From Amoebophrya sp. A120 (taxonomy: Eukaryota; Sar; Dinophyceae; Syndiniales; Amoebophryaceae): a stretch of DNA of 64,000 nt. The position numbers and the translations under genes were made by a program. The stretch is taken from contig CAJINV010000003.1 of assembly GCA_905178155.1 (NCBI GenBank), positions 2,189,065 through 2,253,064 on the forward strand, written 5' to 3'. Below are positions 34,201 to 44,869 of the stretch, one piece after another (the stretch's first letter is position 1; each line of letters begins with the position of its first letter). Below the pieces are notes generated by a model. That model was not told the DNA's origin. It did no database searches and was given only the letters and a program-made list of their open reading frames with translations.

Positions 34201-37114
34201 ATCCCTTTTTATCTTACTTGGCGAACGTGGTCTGCGTGGCCGCACGTTGCTTGGCGACCGGCCTCGGTCGCGTATCTTACTGGAAGAGCGACTGCGCTTC
34301 CTCTCTCGGAGTTTGCTCGCAGACTTGCGCCTCGTTCGAGTCTTCGCAAGATCCGCTCGCTCCCGCGGAACTGGACTGCGCTTCCCCTCCGAAGATGCGA
34401 GCTCGTAGTCGAGCCCCCACTCTTTCTTGGCCCGGGGCGTAGCAGTTCTTCGTTCTCGAGAATCCTTCTCAACACCGCCGCGGCGCTCGCCTCGGTCGCG
34501 TTTCTTTTCCTTTGTGCGGCCCCGCGACCTGCGGCGCTCCCGACTCTCGTCGTTCCGTTGGCGAGGACTGGCATGATGATCTCGCTTCCGGCTGCTGTCG
34601 CGTTTGCGATCCTTCTTGCGTCGCCCACCGCTCCGCGACCTCTCCGTTGCGGGCGTACGAGCCCGCGAGCTACTTCTCTTCTTGCGAGCTTTTGGTGTCC
34701 GCGAGCGTGACCGCCTTTCTTTCGCCGCCTTTGGTGGTCGAGCAGGACTCGCCCTGTCTCTAGTACTCTCAAGAACAGCAGGTAGTTTTACTTGTTGCAC
34801 CACGACCTCGGAGTTCTTCTTGCGCTTCGATTGTAGTTCTTGCGGCACGTCCTCTTTCCTTGCAGTTATTTCCGTCGGCGTAGCGAGCTTTGGCTTTTTC
34901 GGAAGCACGCCTGTTTCTTCGTTCCTATAAAAATCATCGTCACGTCGCGCTGACCGTGCATCAGGACTACTGCTTGCTGCTGGAGGTGGGCGCTTCCTTA
35001 CGGAAGATCGCCCGTCATCTGGCACCACCTTCTGTCGCTGTGAAAACAACGAGGTCTTCTGCGTTTTAGCCTCCTGCTCCGCACCCAAATCCGAGGAGGA
35101 GCCGCGAACCCTTGGAGGTGGTCCGGTCTTGCCGAACGAGGCTTTCGCTTTCGGCACGATGATTCCCCGGGCCCTGTTGTCCTGCTCCTCGATGAGCGCA
35201 CGGATTCTTTCCACATCGTAGTGTCTACTTTCCGCGATGGCGTTTTCCATCGACTGTTTCTTGAACAGCGCAGGAAGCCGGCCCACGCCCTCGAAGGGAT
35301 TGTCACTTTGTCCTTGTATGTAGGTCTCGTCCTGGGTTGCCCGCTGCACAAACTTGATCACTTCCTCGTCTCGCCATTTCCTCCGGCCGTACACTTCCCG
35401 CTTCTGTGCCCACTTCCTCTTCCAATCTTTCCCGGCCGCGGCGCTCCTTTCCAAACAGTGGCATGCTGTTGGGTCGAATTTGTCAAAGTTGACTTTCACG
35501 CTTGCTGCCCCGTAGAAGGGGGCAGCCGTCCGAAAAACCCTCTCCGCAAAATATTCCTCGTGGATGGTGGCACGCGAGGTCTTAGTAGTCTTGTTGTTCT
35601 CGATCTTCACCTTAAGAGCAGACAAGTCGATGAGGTCCATGGGAACGGCCCGAATTTCCAGGATCCCTGCAGCAAGCTGGAGCAACAGCTCCTCCGCCTG
35701 TCCCTCACTTATCTCTTCGTTCACGTCGTATACTCTACCCGGCGCAAGAATCTCGTCGCAAGCTTCCTTTGCGTATGAAGCGGAAATAAATCGCTCCCCA
35801 ATAAAGCCGGATCATGCAGCACAGCTACTGTTCCTGGCCTTCTTTAAGGACCCAAGTCATCTTGCCGGTGCGTCGATAATGCAAATGGATTGATTTCTAG
35901 TTTCATGTCCCAAAACGATGCACATTCAGAAAAAGCGAGGGCTTCTGGTCCTATGCAAAGAAAAATGAAAAAAGATTTGCTGTACAACAACTCTTCGTAT
36001 TTTTTCGATGCCCACGATGAAAATAGTGACAAGGGGAGCGTGTAGTTTCCCGTTTTCTTAGCACGATTGTCTCGTAGGCTATCGTCCGAAAAAACTGTCT
36101 CAGTCTCAAACCTCTGCAGTTTCAGCATTATAGATTTCGTCAGCATGACACGCAAAATCTGTGATGCGTCAGATGCAAGGGAAAACTAAACTGTCTCAAG
36201 AAAGTTCCGCATCACAACTTGAGACTGAGACAGTTTTTTCTCAGGATATAAGCCTCGCGCTTTTCCGCGTCGCTTTTGTCCGGGTCTATCAAATCATCGT
36301 CCATGGCCGCCCTCTTCAAGGCAACGACTAGCCCGTCGAGGAAGCCCGCATAGCCCCCCACCGGTTCGTTCTCCGCTCCAGTACTGGATGTGAACAACCT
36401 GCTTTCGCAACTGTCCCGGTACACCATTATCAGCAAGCGCAGCGCATCCTCCCAAAACTCGTCGCAACTTCGCCACGGCACGATCTTCACATCGGTGCTA
36501 CTGGTCACCTGCGAGGCGGCGCTCCCTGGTGGCACTTGCTGTTGTTCCACTGCCTTCGGGCGTCGAGTTGTAGTGTCATCAGGGACCACTTGTTGCGACC
36601 CGGAACTTGTTGCAGCATTCGGGAGCTTATTTCTCTTGAGTTGTTGCGCATGACCTTCCTCTTGACCAGTGGTTCTCAAATTATTAGCGACGTTGTTCAG
36701 TGGTTGTTCGTAATCTTGTGTCTTCGCTTTTCGCGGTTTCAAATGAACCTCCTCCGGGCGTTTCTGTGCAGGACTTTGATAACGTGGCTTCAATGAGATG
36801 CTACTGCTGGATTGCTGCTGGTCTTGTTTCTTCTCCTCGGTAGTTTTATCATGTACTATTTTCGCGGAGGGAAGGACGTTTTTGATACTGCCAGGTTTTG
36901 GGGCAGGTTTTCTGCCTTCGTCTTCACCCGGTGAGTCATCACCGGCGAAACGAACGCTTTTGGTTTGCACTTTGGAAGCCTTCTTTTCAACAGCCGGCAC
37001 GCTGCCATTTTTTGGGACCGAGCTTTTTGTTTTGATCTCCAGTGGAATCAGGGCGGGCGGCTTCCCTTTTGGGATCGCCTTCGAGAATGCACCGCCCACT
37101 GCTTTTTTTGACAT
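28291..37114 (-). CDS. Large RS-rich protein, 2209 aa
   Basis: Nine exons: 36249-37114, 36065-36074 (plus target duplicate), 33721-35766, 33119-33200, 32382-32860, 31964-32183, 31653-31694, 30562-31385 and 28291-30351. Four GT-AG introns and four introners separate them, and the sum closes at exactly 2210 codons. No catalytic domain is recognised. Roughly residues 640-860 form an RS-type region (repeated SRSRTP, RSRSSSKIRDRGRSPS, KRDRD), typical of nuclear pre-mRNA splicing or 3'-processing proteins. Later parts hold a globular segment (LNVYGVLKIDLVGNHVFVG) and a helical Leu-rich segment (TMLKRLRDLDVITFSMPLIK), then Ser/Ala-rich linker and a strong coiled coil (VFKLKKEKEKLKKKQEDLDK). A nuclear RNA-processing scaffold is the best guess. 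Its C-terminus may continue into the neighbouring open frame at 26224-28038. Confidence 0.75.
31391..31652. mobile_element. Introner, family B (262 bp)
   Basis: TATCAAATGTAAAAATGTCT at one end and its inverted copy ...TTTTTACATTTGATA at the other. The target duplication is TCACC (31386-31390 and 31653-31657). Excision joins IPPSMV-KSLNKSPS in the RS-rich gene. Confidence 0.93.
31700..31963. mobile_element. Introner, family C (264 bp)
   Basis: It starts TATTGTGAGGAAAAATCCCC and ends ...GATTTTTCCTTTCGATA. The target duplication is CCCCC (31695-31699 and 31964-31968). Only a 47-bp exon segment separates it from the introner at 31391. Excision joins KKVQG-AKAVKAAS. Confidence 0.92.
32866..33118. 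mobile_element. Introner, family B (253 bp)
   Basis: It starts TATGGATTGCAAATATGTCT and ends ...CACTTTTACAATCCATA. The target duplication is CCACT (32861-32865 and 33119-33123). Excision joins VAQKAV-DRIRADHG in the RS-rich gene. Confidence 0.93.
36080..36248. mobile_element. Introner, family F (169 bp)
   Basis: It starts TATCGTCC then GAAAAAACTGTCTCAGTCTC, and ends with the inverted copy then CTCAGGATA. The target duplication has diverged by one base (TAGGC at 36075-36079, TAAGC at 36249-36253). It sits 10-15 nt from the exon's GT donor, creating a micro-exon. Excision joins KREAY-ETI before the canonical intron. Confidence 0.87.
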
Positions 37115-38922
37115 CTTCGCGAGGGACCCACACAGGTTCGATGATTTTCGTTCAGGAACTTCTTTTTATTACCACGCCTTGCGCATTGCCGCTCTCCTCG
37201 TCTCGTCCCTGGTGAAGGCCATCCTTGTACCAACTATGATTGTTTGTGTGCTCGTATTCGCTTATGATGAAATAGTGTGTCCCACAGGGACCGGTCTCGT
37301 TGATGAAGATACTGACATTTTTGCACTTGGTGCAAGTCGCCTGGCACGACCCTGTTTCAACTGGCTATGATTTTCATTTTGGTGAGGAAAAAACGCTGCG
37401 CCCGAGAAGGAACATTTTGAGGTCTTTCTTGATTAACTACTCTGTGATCAACATTGAAGATTTTTTGCCCCGTCGTGTCTGTCTTCCCCAGTAATTCGAC
37501 GTATTTCATGTGTCGGCTCTTCCCCGCTACGTGATGTGAAGAAAGCTCGTACTTACTTAACACCTCGGAGCCTGTCTCGAAGCGCCAGGGCGCCCGTAGC
37601 GCTGTTTATTTGTTGCGATCATCATCATCCTAGTTGGGGGGAAAAGAGGTCACTCTTCTTTCATCGCGCGCATGAACACGTAGCTGATAGCAAGCGACGC
37701 GATGTCACATGAGCACCAAGGGGAAGTGCAGCTATTTTGATCAAAATCTGACTTGCGGTAGAAGAAACCGCAAGCACCTATTTACGCAAGTCGAAACATA
37801 TATCGCGCACGAGCCCGGGTGGACACGCACACACGTCCTCGTCAAACTGGCTGAGCTTATGACGATCGCAATCAATGCTGATCGCAATCCAATGGCCTCA
37901 GCAGCGCACCAACTAGTGCAAGTGCTGTGTAACCACAACAAATAAATTTTCTGCACAGTGGGTTCGGGTGTGAAATGCACCACACATCAACCCCACACTT
38001 TGTAGTACAGAAGCGACAGCTTCGCGTTTGACGAGAGAAGGTGGTGTCGCGTCGTTGGGGCCGGAAAAGGAGGATATGAAAATGAAATTTCAAATAGAAA
38101 ATGAAAGCTGCTTTGAAATTTCAAATAGATTTTGATCGTTGTTTTGAAAACGGGGTATTTGGTCTCTCAAATAGATCTTGCTGCGGGAGTGGAACGCAAT
38201 GATTTTGAGAACAAAGGGCAACTGCAACTTACTGCGAATTTCAATCTTGGTAGCGCACGCGCTAAACGCATGGAACTGAGGTCCGCGATCGTGCAGAAAA
38301 TGCCATGTATTATTTCGAGTGAATTGTATTTGTACTGGTATTTTTATTCTTCTTCATTCATTGTTGGGAGAGTCTGGAAGGAGTCATAAACCTATTGCAC
38401 ATCATGAACCAGTACAAAAGAAGCGCAGGTGCAGGGGTACTACAACATATTGTATGATTCACGCAATGGATCTTGAATAGTGGAAATCATCGCAATCCTT
38501 GGCAAGAATGTTGACGAGGGTTCGGGGGAGGGGATCAGAATGCTTTCTCAAAACTCCATGTACAAGCAGGGTATGCGTGCACATGACGGTTTTTATGCAG
38601 TCGTCGGATACTACACAGATCTGAATGCGCACGAAAAACTCTCATCACACGTGATGTCGAGATGATTTGTTCGCGCACGATTCAGGACAAAAAGGTAAGC
38701 AAAATGCAGAAGGTTCTTTCTAACAAACATGATGTTGTGTCGTCCTACCACGTGCGTGGAGCAGGGCGCCAAAATGCTACTTGAACATGAGCCATTACTG
38801 TACAAAAACGGAAATTCTTCTAACTATGGTTGATAAATCTGTAAGCAAAATTCCAGGAACTCTCGTATTGAAAGTCGATCCTTGTGCTCTAAAAACAGCA
38901 CAAGTACAACTCGGTATACTTA
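37115..38922. other. Intergenic, no supported gene
   Basis: About 1.8 kb between the start of the RS-rich gene and the stop of the EF-hand gene. There are short open frames on both strands with no domain or splice partner. A short direct repeat occurs near 38080-38130 (GAAATTTCAAATAGA-type, twice). No introner termini or RNA genes were found. Confidence 0.4.
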
Positions 38923-41900
38923 TTATGGCTTTTTGTTCTTCGCGAACAGGGCAGTTAAGCCGATGGGTCCCTCGAACAGTCCCTTGCGCAGCTTGTCGAA
39001 GTCCAGCTCGCCCTGTGCGTTGTAGTCTAGCGTGTGGAAGTATCCAAGAAAAAAACTGTGTTAGTGTAACTTTCTTTGGCTGACAGCATCACAAATTTGC
39101 TCTACATGACAGAGAAAACCTGTCATGCGTGGCTCGTAAGGGAAAATACACATGAAAAAAGGACTTCATGGCTGTGTGGCATGACAATTGTGACTGTTTT
39201 GCATTTTCTGCATCACAGATTTACACTTACACAGTTTTTTTCTTGCATAGGAAGATGCGGTTTCGGCGGGTCCGGGTGCCGATGGTCGTGGGCCCGGGTG
39301 GGTAGTGGATGACGTGCGCCAAGTATCGCATGAAAAAACTGTTTCACTGTGAACCTGTGATGCAGAGAACAAAACACCAAACTGTTTGTCTTGCTACACC
39401 TGCAAGACATTGGATTTTTAAGCGTGCTTTCCCTTGGGAAACGCGCATGGCAAATTTTCTGGGTCATGTGTAGCAAACTTGTGATGCGGTTCTTGCAAAA
39501 TCATCACAGTGAAACAGTTTTTTCGTGGGATACCAAGGCCTGGGTGAACTCGGTGGCGGACAGCGATCCGTTGCCGTTGTCGTCGATCATCTCGAAGATC
39601 TTGCGCTGCGTGTCGGTCTCCGCCAGGTTATCCACCTGGTACATCTCGCACAGGTGCTCCCGCAGCTGCGCAAACTCTTCCGTCATGGGGACGCGGCGCT
39701 CCGTATCCAAAGGAAAAATCCCCCCTCCCCATATCAAAGCGGAAATTTGTGATGCTGATTTGTGACCACAAATGAGCTTTGTATTGCACAGAGGCGCTGG
39801 GTCTAGTGGCGTATGGGTCTAGTAGGGGCGTATGGGTCTAGTAGGGGCGTATGGGTCTAGTAGTTCAGCATGGCAAACGGCCCCCCTTTAGGCCAGACAG
39901 CACGACAAATCGCTTCCATAATGGGGCGGAAGCTTCTGCCGTTGTCTTCTTGCAAGACAGATGTGATTTGTTACCTCAAATCCGCAACACAAAATTTTTG
40001 GGAACATGCCTTTTCAATATGGGGAGGGGGGATTTTTCCTCTCAATACTCCGGCGGTGCGGCGTCGCGCTCCATCTGCGCCTCGATCTCCTTCTCGCCGT
40101 TGAAGAGACCAGTATGGAACTGTCAGGTTTGAAATCGTCAAAGTTGAAATAATCTGTAATGCATAAAATGCATGACCCGAGGTACGTGTGTTGCAGAGCA
40201 GGCAAGTGAGGCCGATTGTAAGCCTGTTTGGGGTTACAGCTCGAGCTGCTAAAGTAGCACGAGAAAATCACTCTTCTTTGCCTAAACAGCATGACAAACT
40301 GGATTTAGGGACCACCGAAATTTGTCATGCGCCACTTGGAAACTGGGTTCCAACTGGCATCCATTTTATGCATGGCAAATTATTTCAACTTTGTCGATTT
40401 CAACTCTGACACATCCATAACCGGGCTTCCCGAAGTAGTCCCGGTGCCCGGGGTTCATGTCGGAGGGCGAGATCTTCATGCGGGTGCACCACACTTTGGG
40501 GTGTTTCGCCCACAGCTCGTCCTGCGACTTCACGAACATCCAGTCGTACCACCGTTTGAAGGCTTTCTGCATGTCCGTGTTCTTGTAGATCTTGGAGGTG
40601 TGGCGCTGCGCCTCGTTGTTGGTCCTCTTCCGCGACGCGTTGTCGCGCTTGCGGATCCACTTGTTGTAGGCCTTCTGCGAGCTGTACCGCTTGATGCCAT
40701 CCTTTCCAACCACGTACACGTCCTCGTCGATGAAGGTGTTGGCGTTGACCGCGTCCCGCACCGCGTTGATCCGGTCCGCTCTCCTGAGTAAAAACGTACC
40801 AACACCAGAGTCAGGATGAGGATTTTGCAACACAAGCCTAGGAGTTTTGTGAGTCACGCATGACAAGTTGCACTATGCAGTGTAGTGCAGGTTAGCAAGT
40901 GCAGCCGCATCACAGATTCATCTGCTCATCCTGTTCACAGCGTCACAAATTCCACAACACGACTGGAAATGGCTCTCATGGGGATGCGCATTACAAGTCT
41001 TCTTGTCTTTGCAAATCTGCATTACAACTCTGGTGTGGGTACGTTTTTACTCAGGATATCCTCCTCGTTGTGCTCGCGGTGTTTTTTCGCTACCTCCTTG
41101 GGGTCGATCCCCAGTACGGAGCCGAACTCCTCGAAGGACAAATCTCCGGACCCGTCTTCGTCCAACAGGTGCAACAGGTTGGCGCGGCGCTCGTACGCCA
41201 CCTCGTCGTCGGCGTCGGCGCTGGGGTAGCACATCTTGGCCAGCCCCACCTGGAACTCCTCCATGGAGACGGAGTTGGAGCGGTCGGTATCCAACAGCTG
41301 GTAAAACTTGTACCACCACGTCGTGTCCGCCATGCCGTCGGAACCACGCAACATCTTGCCGTACCTGTAGCGATTGTTCCGATTTGTGCGCAAGTTTCGT
41401 GGGAATTAGTGCATGATGATGATGTTACTTTCGATTTCCTGTTCACAAAATAAATGAAAATTCCCTGCTAACATGCCTACTCACACAATGAAAAATTCCT
41501 CGTCAAATTGCAACGCTCAAGATGAAAACTAGCCTGTTCAGTACTTGTGTGCCAGCCACACGCGGAAGTAGAGCAGTTCGTCCTCGACCGGAGCAAGGCA
41601 AAAACGCTTCATAGCGTCGACTTCCTTCCCGTCGTAGTAGGTAACCCAGTAGATGGGCTGTTTTCCGCTGTTGGGCGGCATCATGGTGATCGGCATGCGG
41701 CAAGTTCCCTGGTCTGGCGGGTCCAACCACACCGCGGCTCCAGCGCAGTAGACCTGTGATAGGACGACGAAATTTTTGATAAAATAGACCTGCCTTTTTC
41801 GTACATCTAAATTGAGTGAGAATAGCAGGGAAAAAAAGACGCGGTTATACTCTTTGTCTCGCAGTCGCGACCCATGCAAACAGAAGGTTGACATTACTAC

Positions 41901-42251
41901 CAAGAGCATGTTGAATCATAGCGGTAAACAAGTATGTATTTTTACCTTGGTATTCTGGTCGAGCGGCGGGCGGGCCTGCCTGCTGCGCCACGTGATGTCG
42001 ACTTGCACCTTCATGACAGGGCAGGCGATGTAAAACCGCGATCCCGCTGGCGGGTCCTTGTCGATTTTCACATCCGCGAGCAGATCGTCGAGCTGCTTGC
42101 TGACGCGCTTGAACTCCTTGCCCTTCGGCGGCTCCCGCGCGAACAAGTCCGCCGCGGTCATGCCCTCGCCACGCGGCTTGGGGTTCATGATCATGGACTT
42201 CTTGCCGCGAATACCATCGAAGGTTTCGCGAGACCCCAACGACGACGCCAT
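38923..42251 (-). CDS. EF-hand calcium-binding protein, 530 aa
   Basis: Eight exons: 41946-42251, 41545-41753, 41059-41364, 40420-40783, 40048-40107, 39533-39698, 39250-39318 and 38923-39035. Only the first two introns are GT-AG (41754-41945 and 41365-41544); the other five are introners. The total closes at 531 codons. The N-terminal 180 residues are unrecognised (VYCAGAAVWLDPP, WVTYYDGKEVDAMKRF). Four EF-hand loops follow: DTDRSNSVSMEE, DEDGSGDLSFEE and DDNGNGSLSATE are canonical, while DYNAQGELDFDK lacks the final acidic ligand. A basic helical insert (SQKAYNKWIRKRDNASRKR) separates hands 2 and 3. It is probably a calcium sensor, perhaps ciliary or cytoskeletal; the partner is unknown. The stretch 38923-41354 could be mistaken for a separate gene, but the donor AA/GTACTG and acceptor TACAG/G match phase 2 exactly. 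Confidence 0.85.
39041..39249. mobile_element. Introner, family F (209 bp)
   Basis: It starts TATCCAAGAAAAAAACTGTG and ends ...ACAGTTTTTTTCTTGCATA. The target duplication is GGAAG (39036-39040 and 39250-39254). Excision joins NRIFH-TLDYNAQGELDF, completing the fourth EF-hand. The element at 39324 is the same family in the opposite orientation. Confidence 0.93.
39324..39532. mobile_element. Introner, family F, opposite orientation (209 bp)
   Basis: It starts TATCGCATGAAAAAACTGTT and ends ...AACAGTTTTTTCGTGGGATA. The target duplication is CCAAG (39319-39323 and 39533-39537). Excision joins EFTQAL-AHVIHYPP. It is the same length as the neighbour at 39041, to which it aligns when reverse-complemented. 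Confidence 0.93.
39704..40047. mobile_element. Introner, family C with internal tandem repeat (344 bp)
   Basis: It starts TATCCAAAGGAAAAATCCCC and ends ...GGATTTTTCCTCTCAATA. The target duplication is CTCCG (39699-39703 and 40048-40052). It is the longest element here, expanded by a roughly 20-bp tandem repeat (GGGTCTAGTAGGGGCGTAT) near 39800-39865. Excision joins AAPPE-RRVPMTEEF. Confidence 0.93.
40113..40419. mobile_element. Introner, family E (307 bp)
   Basis: It starts TATGGAACTGTCAGGTTTGA and ends ...CAACTCTGACACATCCATA. The target duplication differs by one base (ACCAG at 40108-40112, ACCGG at 40420-40424). Excision joins YFGKPG-LFNGEKEIE in the EF-hand gene. Confidence 0.9.
40784..41058. 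mobile_element. Introner, family A, subtype 2, eroded end (275 bp)
   Basis: Gene-sense start TATCCTGAGTAAAAACG is intact; the other end stops at TTTTTACTCAG without the usual GATA, and the 5-bp duplication is no longer visible. The reading frame (HNEE-E-RADRINAV) closes if the intron runs from TATCC to CTCAG, so the 3' splice now falls on an AG. The interior is nearly identical to the intact element at 9720-9999. Confidence 0.85.
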
Positions 42252-42880
42252 CTTGTCAGAATGGGTGTTTTGTCAAAAGACGATGCGATAAACAGCAGTG
42301 TGTTGTCTTGGGTTATGCTTTACCAGAGTTTTAGTCCGATTGCAAGAAAGAATTTTCGTATTAAAAGTAGTTGAGTAGGGTCAACCAAAATCGATTTAAT
42401 TTCAACACGGCACGATGCCTGATGGGGGCAACAAGCTATCGAAATATCTTCGCGGGAGAAGCCCTGTGAAATAAAATGAAGAGGCAGCACGATTGACGAG
42501 ATAGCGAAAACACAAGGAGTGAAAACACAGGACGCACGAAAAGAACGAACCAGTAGAACGATAGATACCGAGCTGTGGGTCTGCGTCTGCAGTACGATTG
42601 CTTACTACTCTTTTGCACGATAGACATAGATAATTTTGCACGTACCGATTATTTTTTTCGACTGAAGAATTTGGATTGAAGTACTACTCACATTTTCGCA
42701 CGTACCGATTTTTTGCTGTTGCTTCGTTTAGAGTGTCGCAATTAGACCGATAAATAGCTTTGCGCGTGGTCTCTCTGATTGTCCAGGTCATTCATCTAGA
42801 GTCAAAGTTGAACAGTTCTGTCTAATCAGCAGCATCGCGATTTTCGCGTTCCTCTGAAACTGGACAAAACTGCAACTACA
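42252..42880. other. Intergenic, no supported gene
   Basis: About 630 bp between the EF-hand gene start and the phosphatase stop. It contains short repeats of TTTTGCACG(T/A) near 42613-42715 (CACGTACCGATT occurs twice) but no coding frame I would defend. Confidence 0.4.
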
Positions 42881-43535
42881 TTACTTGCCAGGGGCCGTCG
42901 TACCTTTTTGCATCTCCTGTACACTGAAATCTTTGATTGCCTTCAAGAAGTTTCGATTCGATAAAATCCCAACGCCACGCGCCTTTGCTATTTTTTCAAC
43001 AGCTTTGGTTGAATTGCATTTGGTTTGCCTGATTAAGATCGCTGCCGTTATCGCTGCACTTCGGTTGACCCCCATCGCGCAGTGGACAAGCAGTCCCGGC
43101 AAAGTAGACCCTGCCGCGCCAATATCAGGGTTGGTGTTAGCACCCGCCGGTAAACAAGCCTTTTCCATTCGTTTTCGGGCACGAGCCTCGGCCTTGGACT
43201 CCTTCTTGGGTACAGAGCTGTTTGGAATTGAGGAATTTTTCGCAAGCACCGTGGAAGCCAGACTGCTTGTTTCGCTTTCAAGAGTGGCGAGCAAGCTCTC
43301 TACAAATGCGCAGCATTCTTCAAAATGCCGAGCGATGTCATAGTCGACATGGTCCTCGCAAGGCACTTCCAGATACCGAACCGGCGTCGCTTCTCCTTCT
43401 CGTTCGTTCGTCGCATCAGCCGCGCTCTTGGGTCCGGTCATTTTGGAATTCCGCCCCAAATTTTCATCATAAAACTTTTGAAGATGTATTCCATTCTCTG
43501 CGGACTGCAAGTTTTGGTCAAGTTGCGACAGCGTT

Positions 43536-43597
43536 TCCGCGGCGATTTCCTTGCATCCGGCGGAAGGGCAACAATTGATCACGCCGCGGACGCGGTG
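43536..43597. repeat. 62-bp direct repeat flanking the insertion, copy 1
   Basis: Starts TCCGCGGCGATTTCC and ends GGACGCGGTG. It matches 46726-46787 with one mismatch and codes part of the phosphatase on the minus strand. With its partner it brackets the 3.1-kb GC-rich segment. Confidence 0.9.
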
Positions 43598-44255
43598 TCA
43601 AGTGGTCCAAGTTCCCAAGATGATTTTACGCATGTAACCGATTTTAAAAATTTCGCGCCCCGGGTTCGCGCAAATGTGACCAAGCGCGTAGGCAGGTTCT
43701 AGCGCTGCTTTCCTCGCGCCTTGACATAGTGCGCCGAAGCGGATGCGTCCGTCGCAATGGTACAAGTGCGACGCCCGACCACTTTCTGTTGGTCACAGGT
43801 GCGCACGCAAATTCACAGGGGCCGGGCCCCCAGCAGCGCCACACAGTGCCACACCCGCGCCAGAAGCTCACAAAACTTCTCACGCAGCCGCAACCAATCG
43901 GAACAACACTCGGCGCTCTCGGTCATGGTGCCCCCAAAGCCCGAAGTCGTGACCCAGCTTCGAACCCGCGCTCACTCAGAGCGCGGGCACAGATAAATAA
44001 GCTGGCAGGATCGGGGGCTCCTGATCTTACGAGCAAGAGCCCCCAACCTCGTCCCGGCACCATAGCGAGATCCACGAAAGCGGACTCCCGATCTCGCTGA
44101 TCTCGTGCCGATCATTCACCGGCCGATCTCGCGGCGAACTCCGGCCGATCTCGCACCCCCTCCCGCCGATCTCGCTGCGATATAACTCACGGCCAAAATT
44201 GATCTTACTGGCCAGCGCCCGCAGGTCGAAAATTCCTTCCCATTTTCGCTGTAGA

Positions 44256-44406
44256 ATGAATTTCCGCCCGCGAGATCAACGAGATCGGGCACGAGATCAA
44301 CGAGATCGCGGGGGAGATCAGGCGGGAGACCATGAATTTCCGCCCGCGAGATCAGCGAGATTGGGCACGAAATCAACGAGATCGCGGGGGAGATCAGGTG
44401 GAGATC
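44256..44406. repeat. Two tandem 76-bp units rich in GAGATC
   Basis: Units 44256-44331 and 44332-44406 both start ATGAATTTCCGCCCGCGAGA and differ at a few positions. Each contains several GAGATCA(A/G)CGAGAT(C/T) submotifs. The reverse complement of the submotif (CGATCTCG) recurs at 44090-44180, giving potential for fold-back. Confidence 0.85.
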
Positions 44407-44800
44407 ATGCGACGTCGATCGCTTTGATATCGACCGTTCTCGCGTCGTCCCAATACGAGATCGTAGCGCGGCCCGCGGGGAGGCGCCGGCTTTCCCAGCC
44501 GGCGAGGCCGCCGGCGTTCACGACCGATATCGCCAAGCCGGGGCTGCTACTTCTGCAACGTCGCTCGGCGGGCGCTTCGAAAATTACGCAGCGCCCTTGG
44601 TTGCAGTTACAGAGCGCCGCCGCACCGGCGCGGTCAAGCCGAAAGGCTTCAGAGAGAACCGCGGGCAGGTCTTTGGCCGTGCCATCTCTCGCGAATTTCA
44701 TGACGCTGAGTCGACCAGCCGCTGCGGAGGCATTGCGCAGAACGGCCGAGGGGTTTACGCTATGCCGACGAATCCCCGGACAGACAGACCACGGCAACGC

Positions 44801-44869
44801 TTTGGTCAAGTTGCGACAGCGTTTCCGCGGCGATTTCCTTGCATCCGGCGGAAGGGCAACAATTGATCA
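44801..44869. repeat. Third copy of phosphatase exon fragment (69 bp)
   Basis: Identical to 43513-43581, in the same orientation, embedded inside the GC-rich insertion. It divides the insertion into segments of about 1.2 kb and 1.86 kb. Confidence 0.9.

Noticed and set aside
41365-41544. Treating 41538-42251 and 38923-41354 as two separate genes
   Set aside because: The apparent stop at 41538 disappears when a GTACTG donor and a CTACAG acceptor are used. Both are phase 2, and the joined frame runs HK-YGKMLRG without a break; the full gene then closes at 531 codons.
43900-44000. tRNA-like GGTTCGAA sequence (minus strand)
   Set aside because: The flanking bases cannot form an acceptor stem or anticodon arm; it is a chance T-loop-like string.
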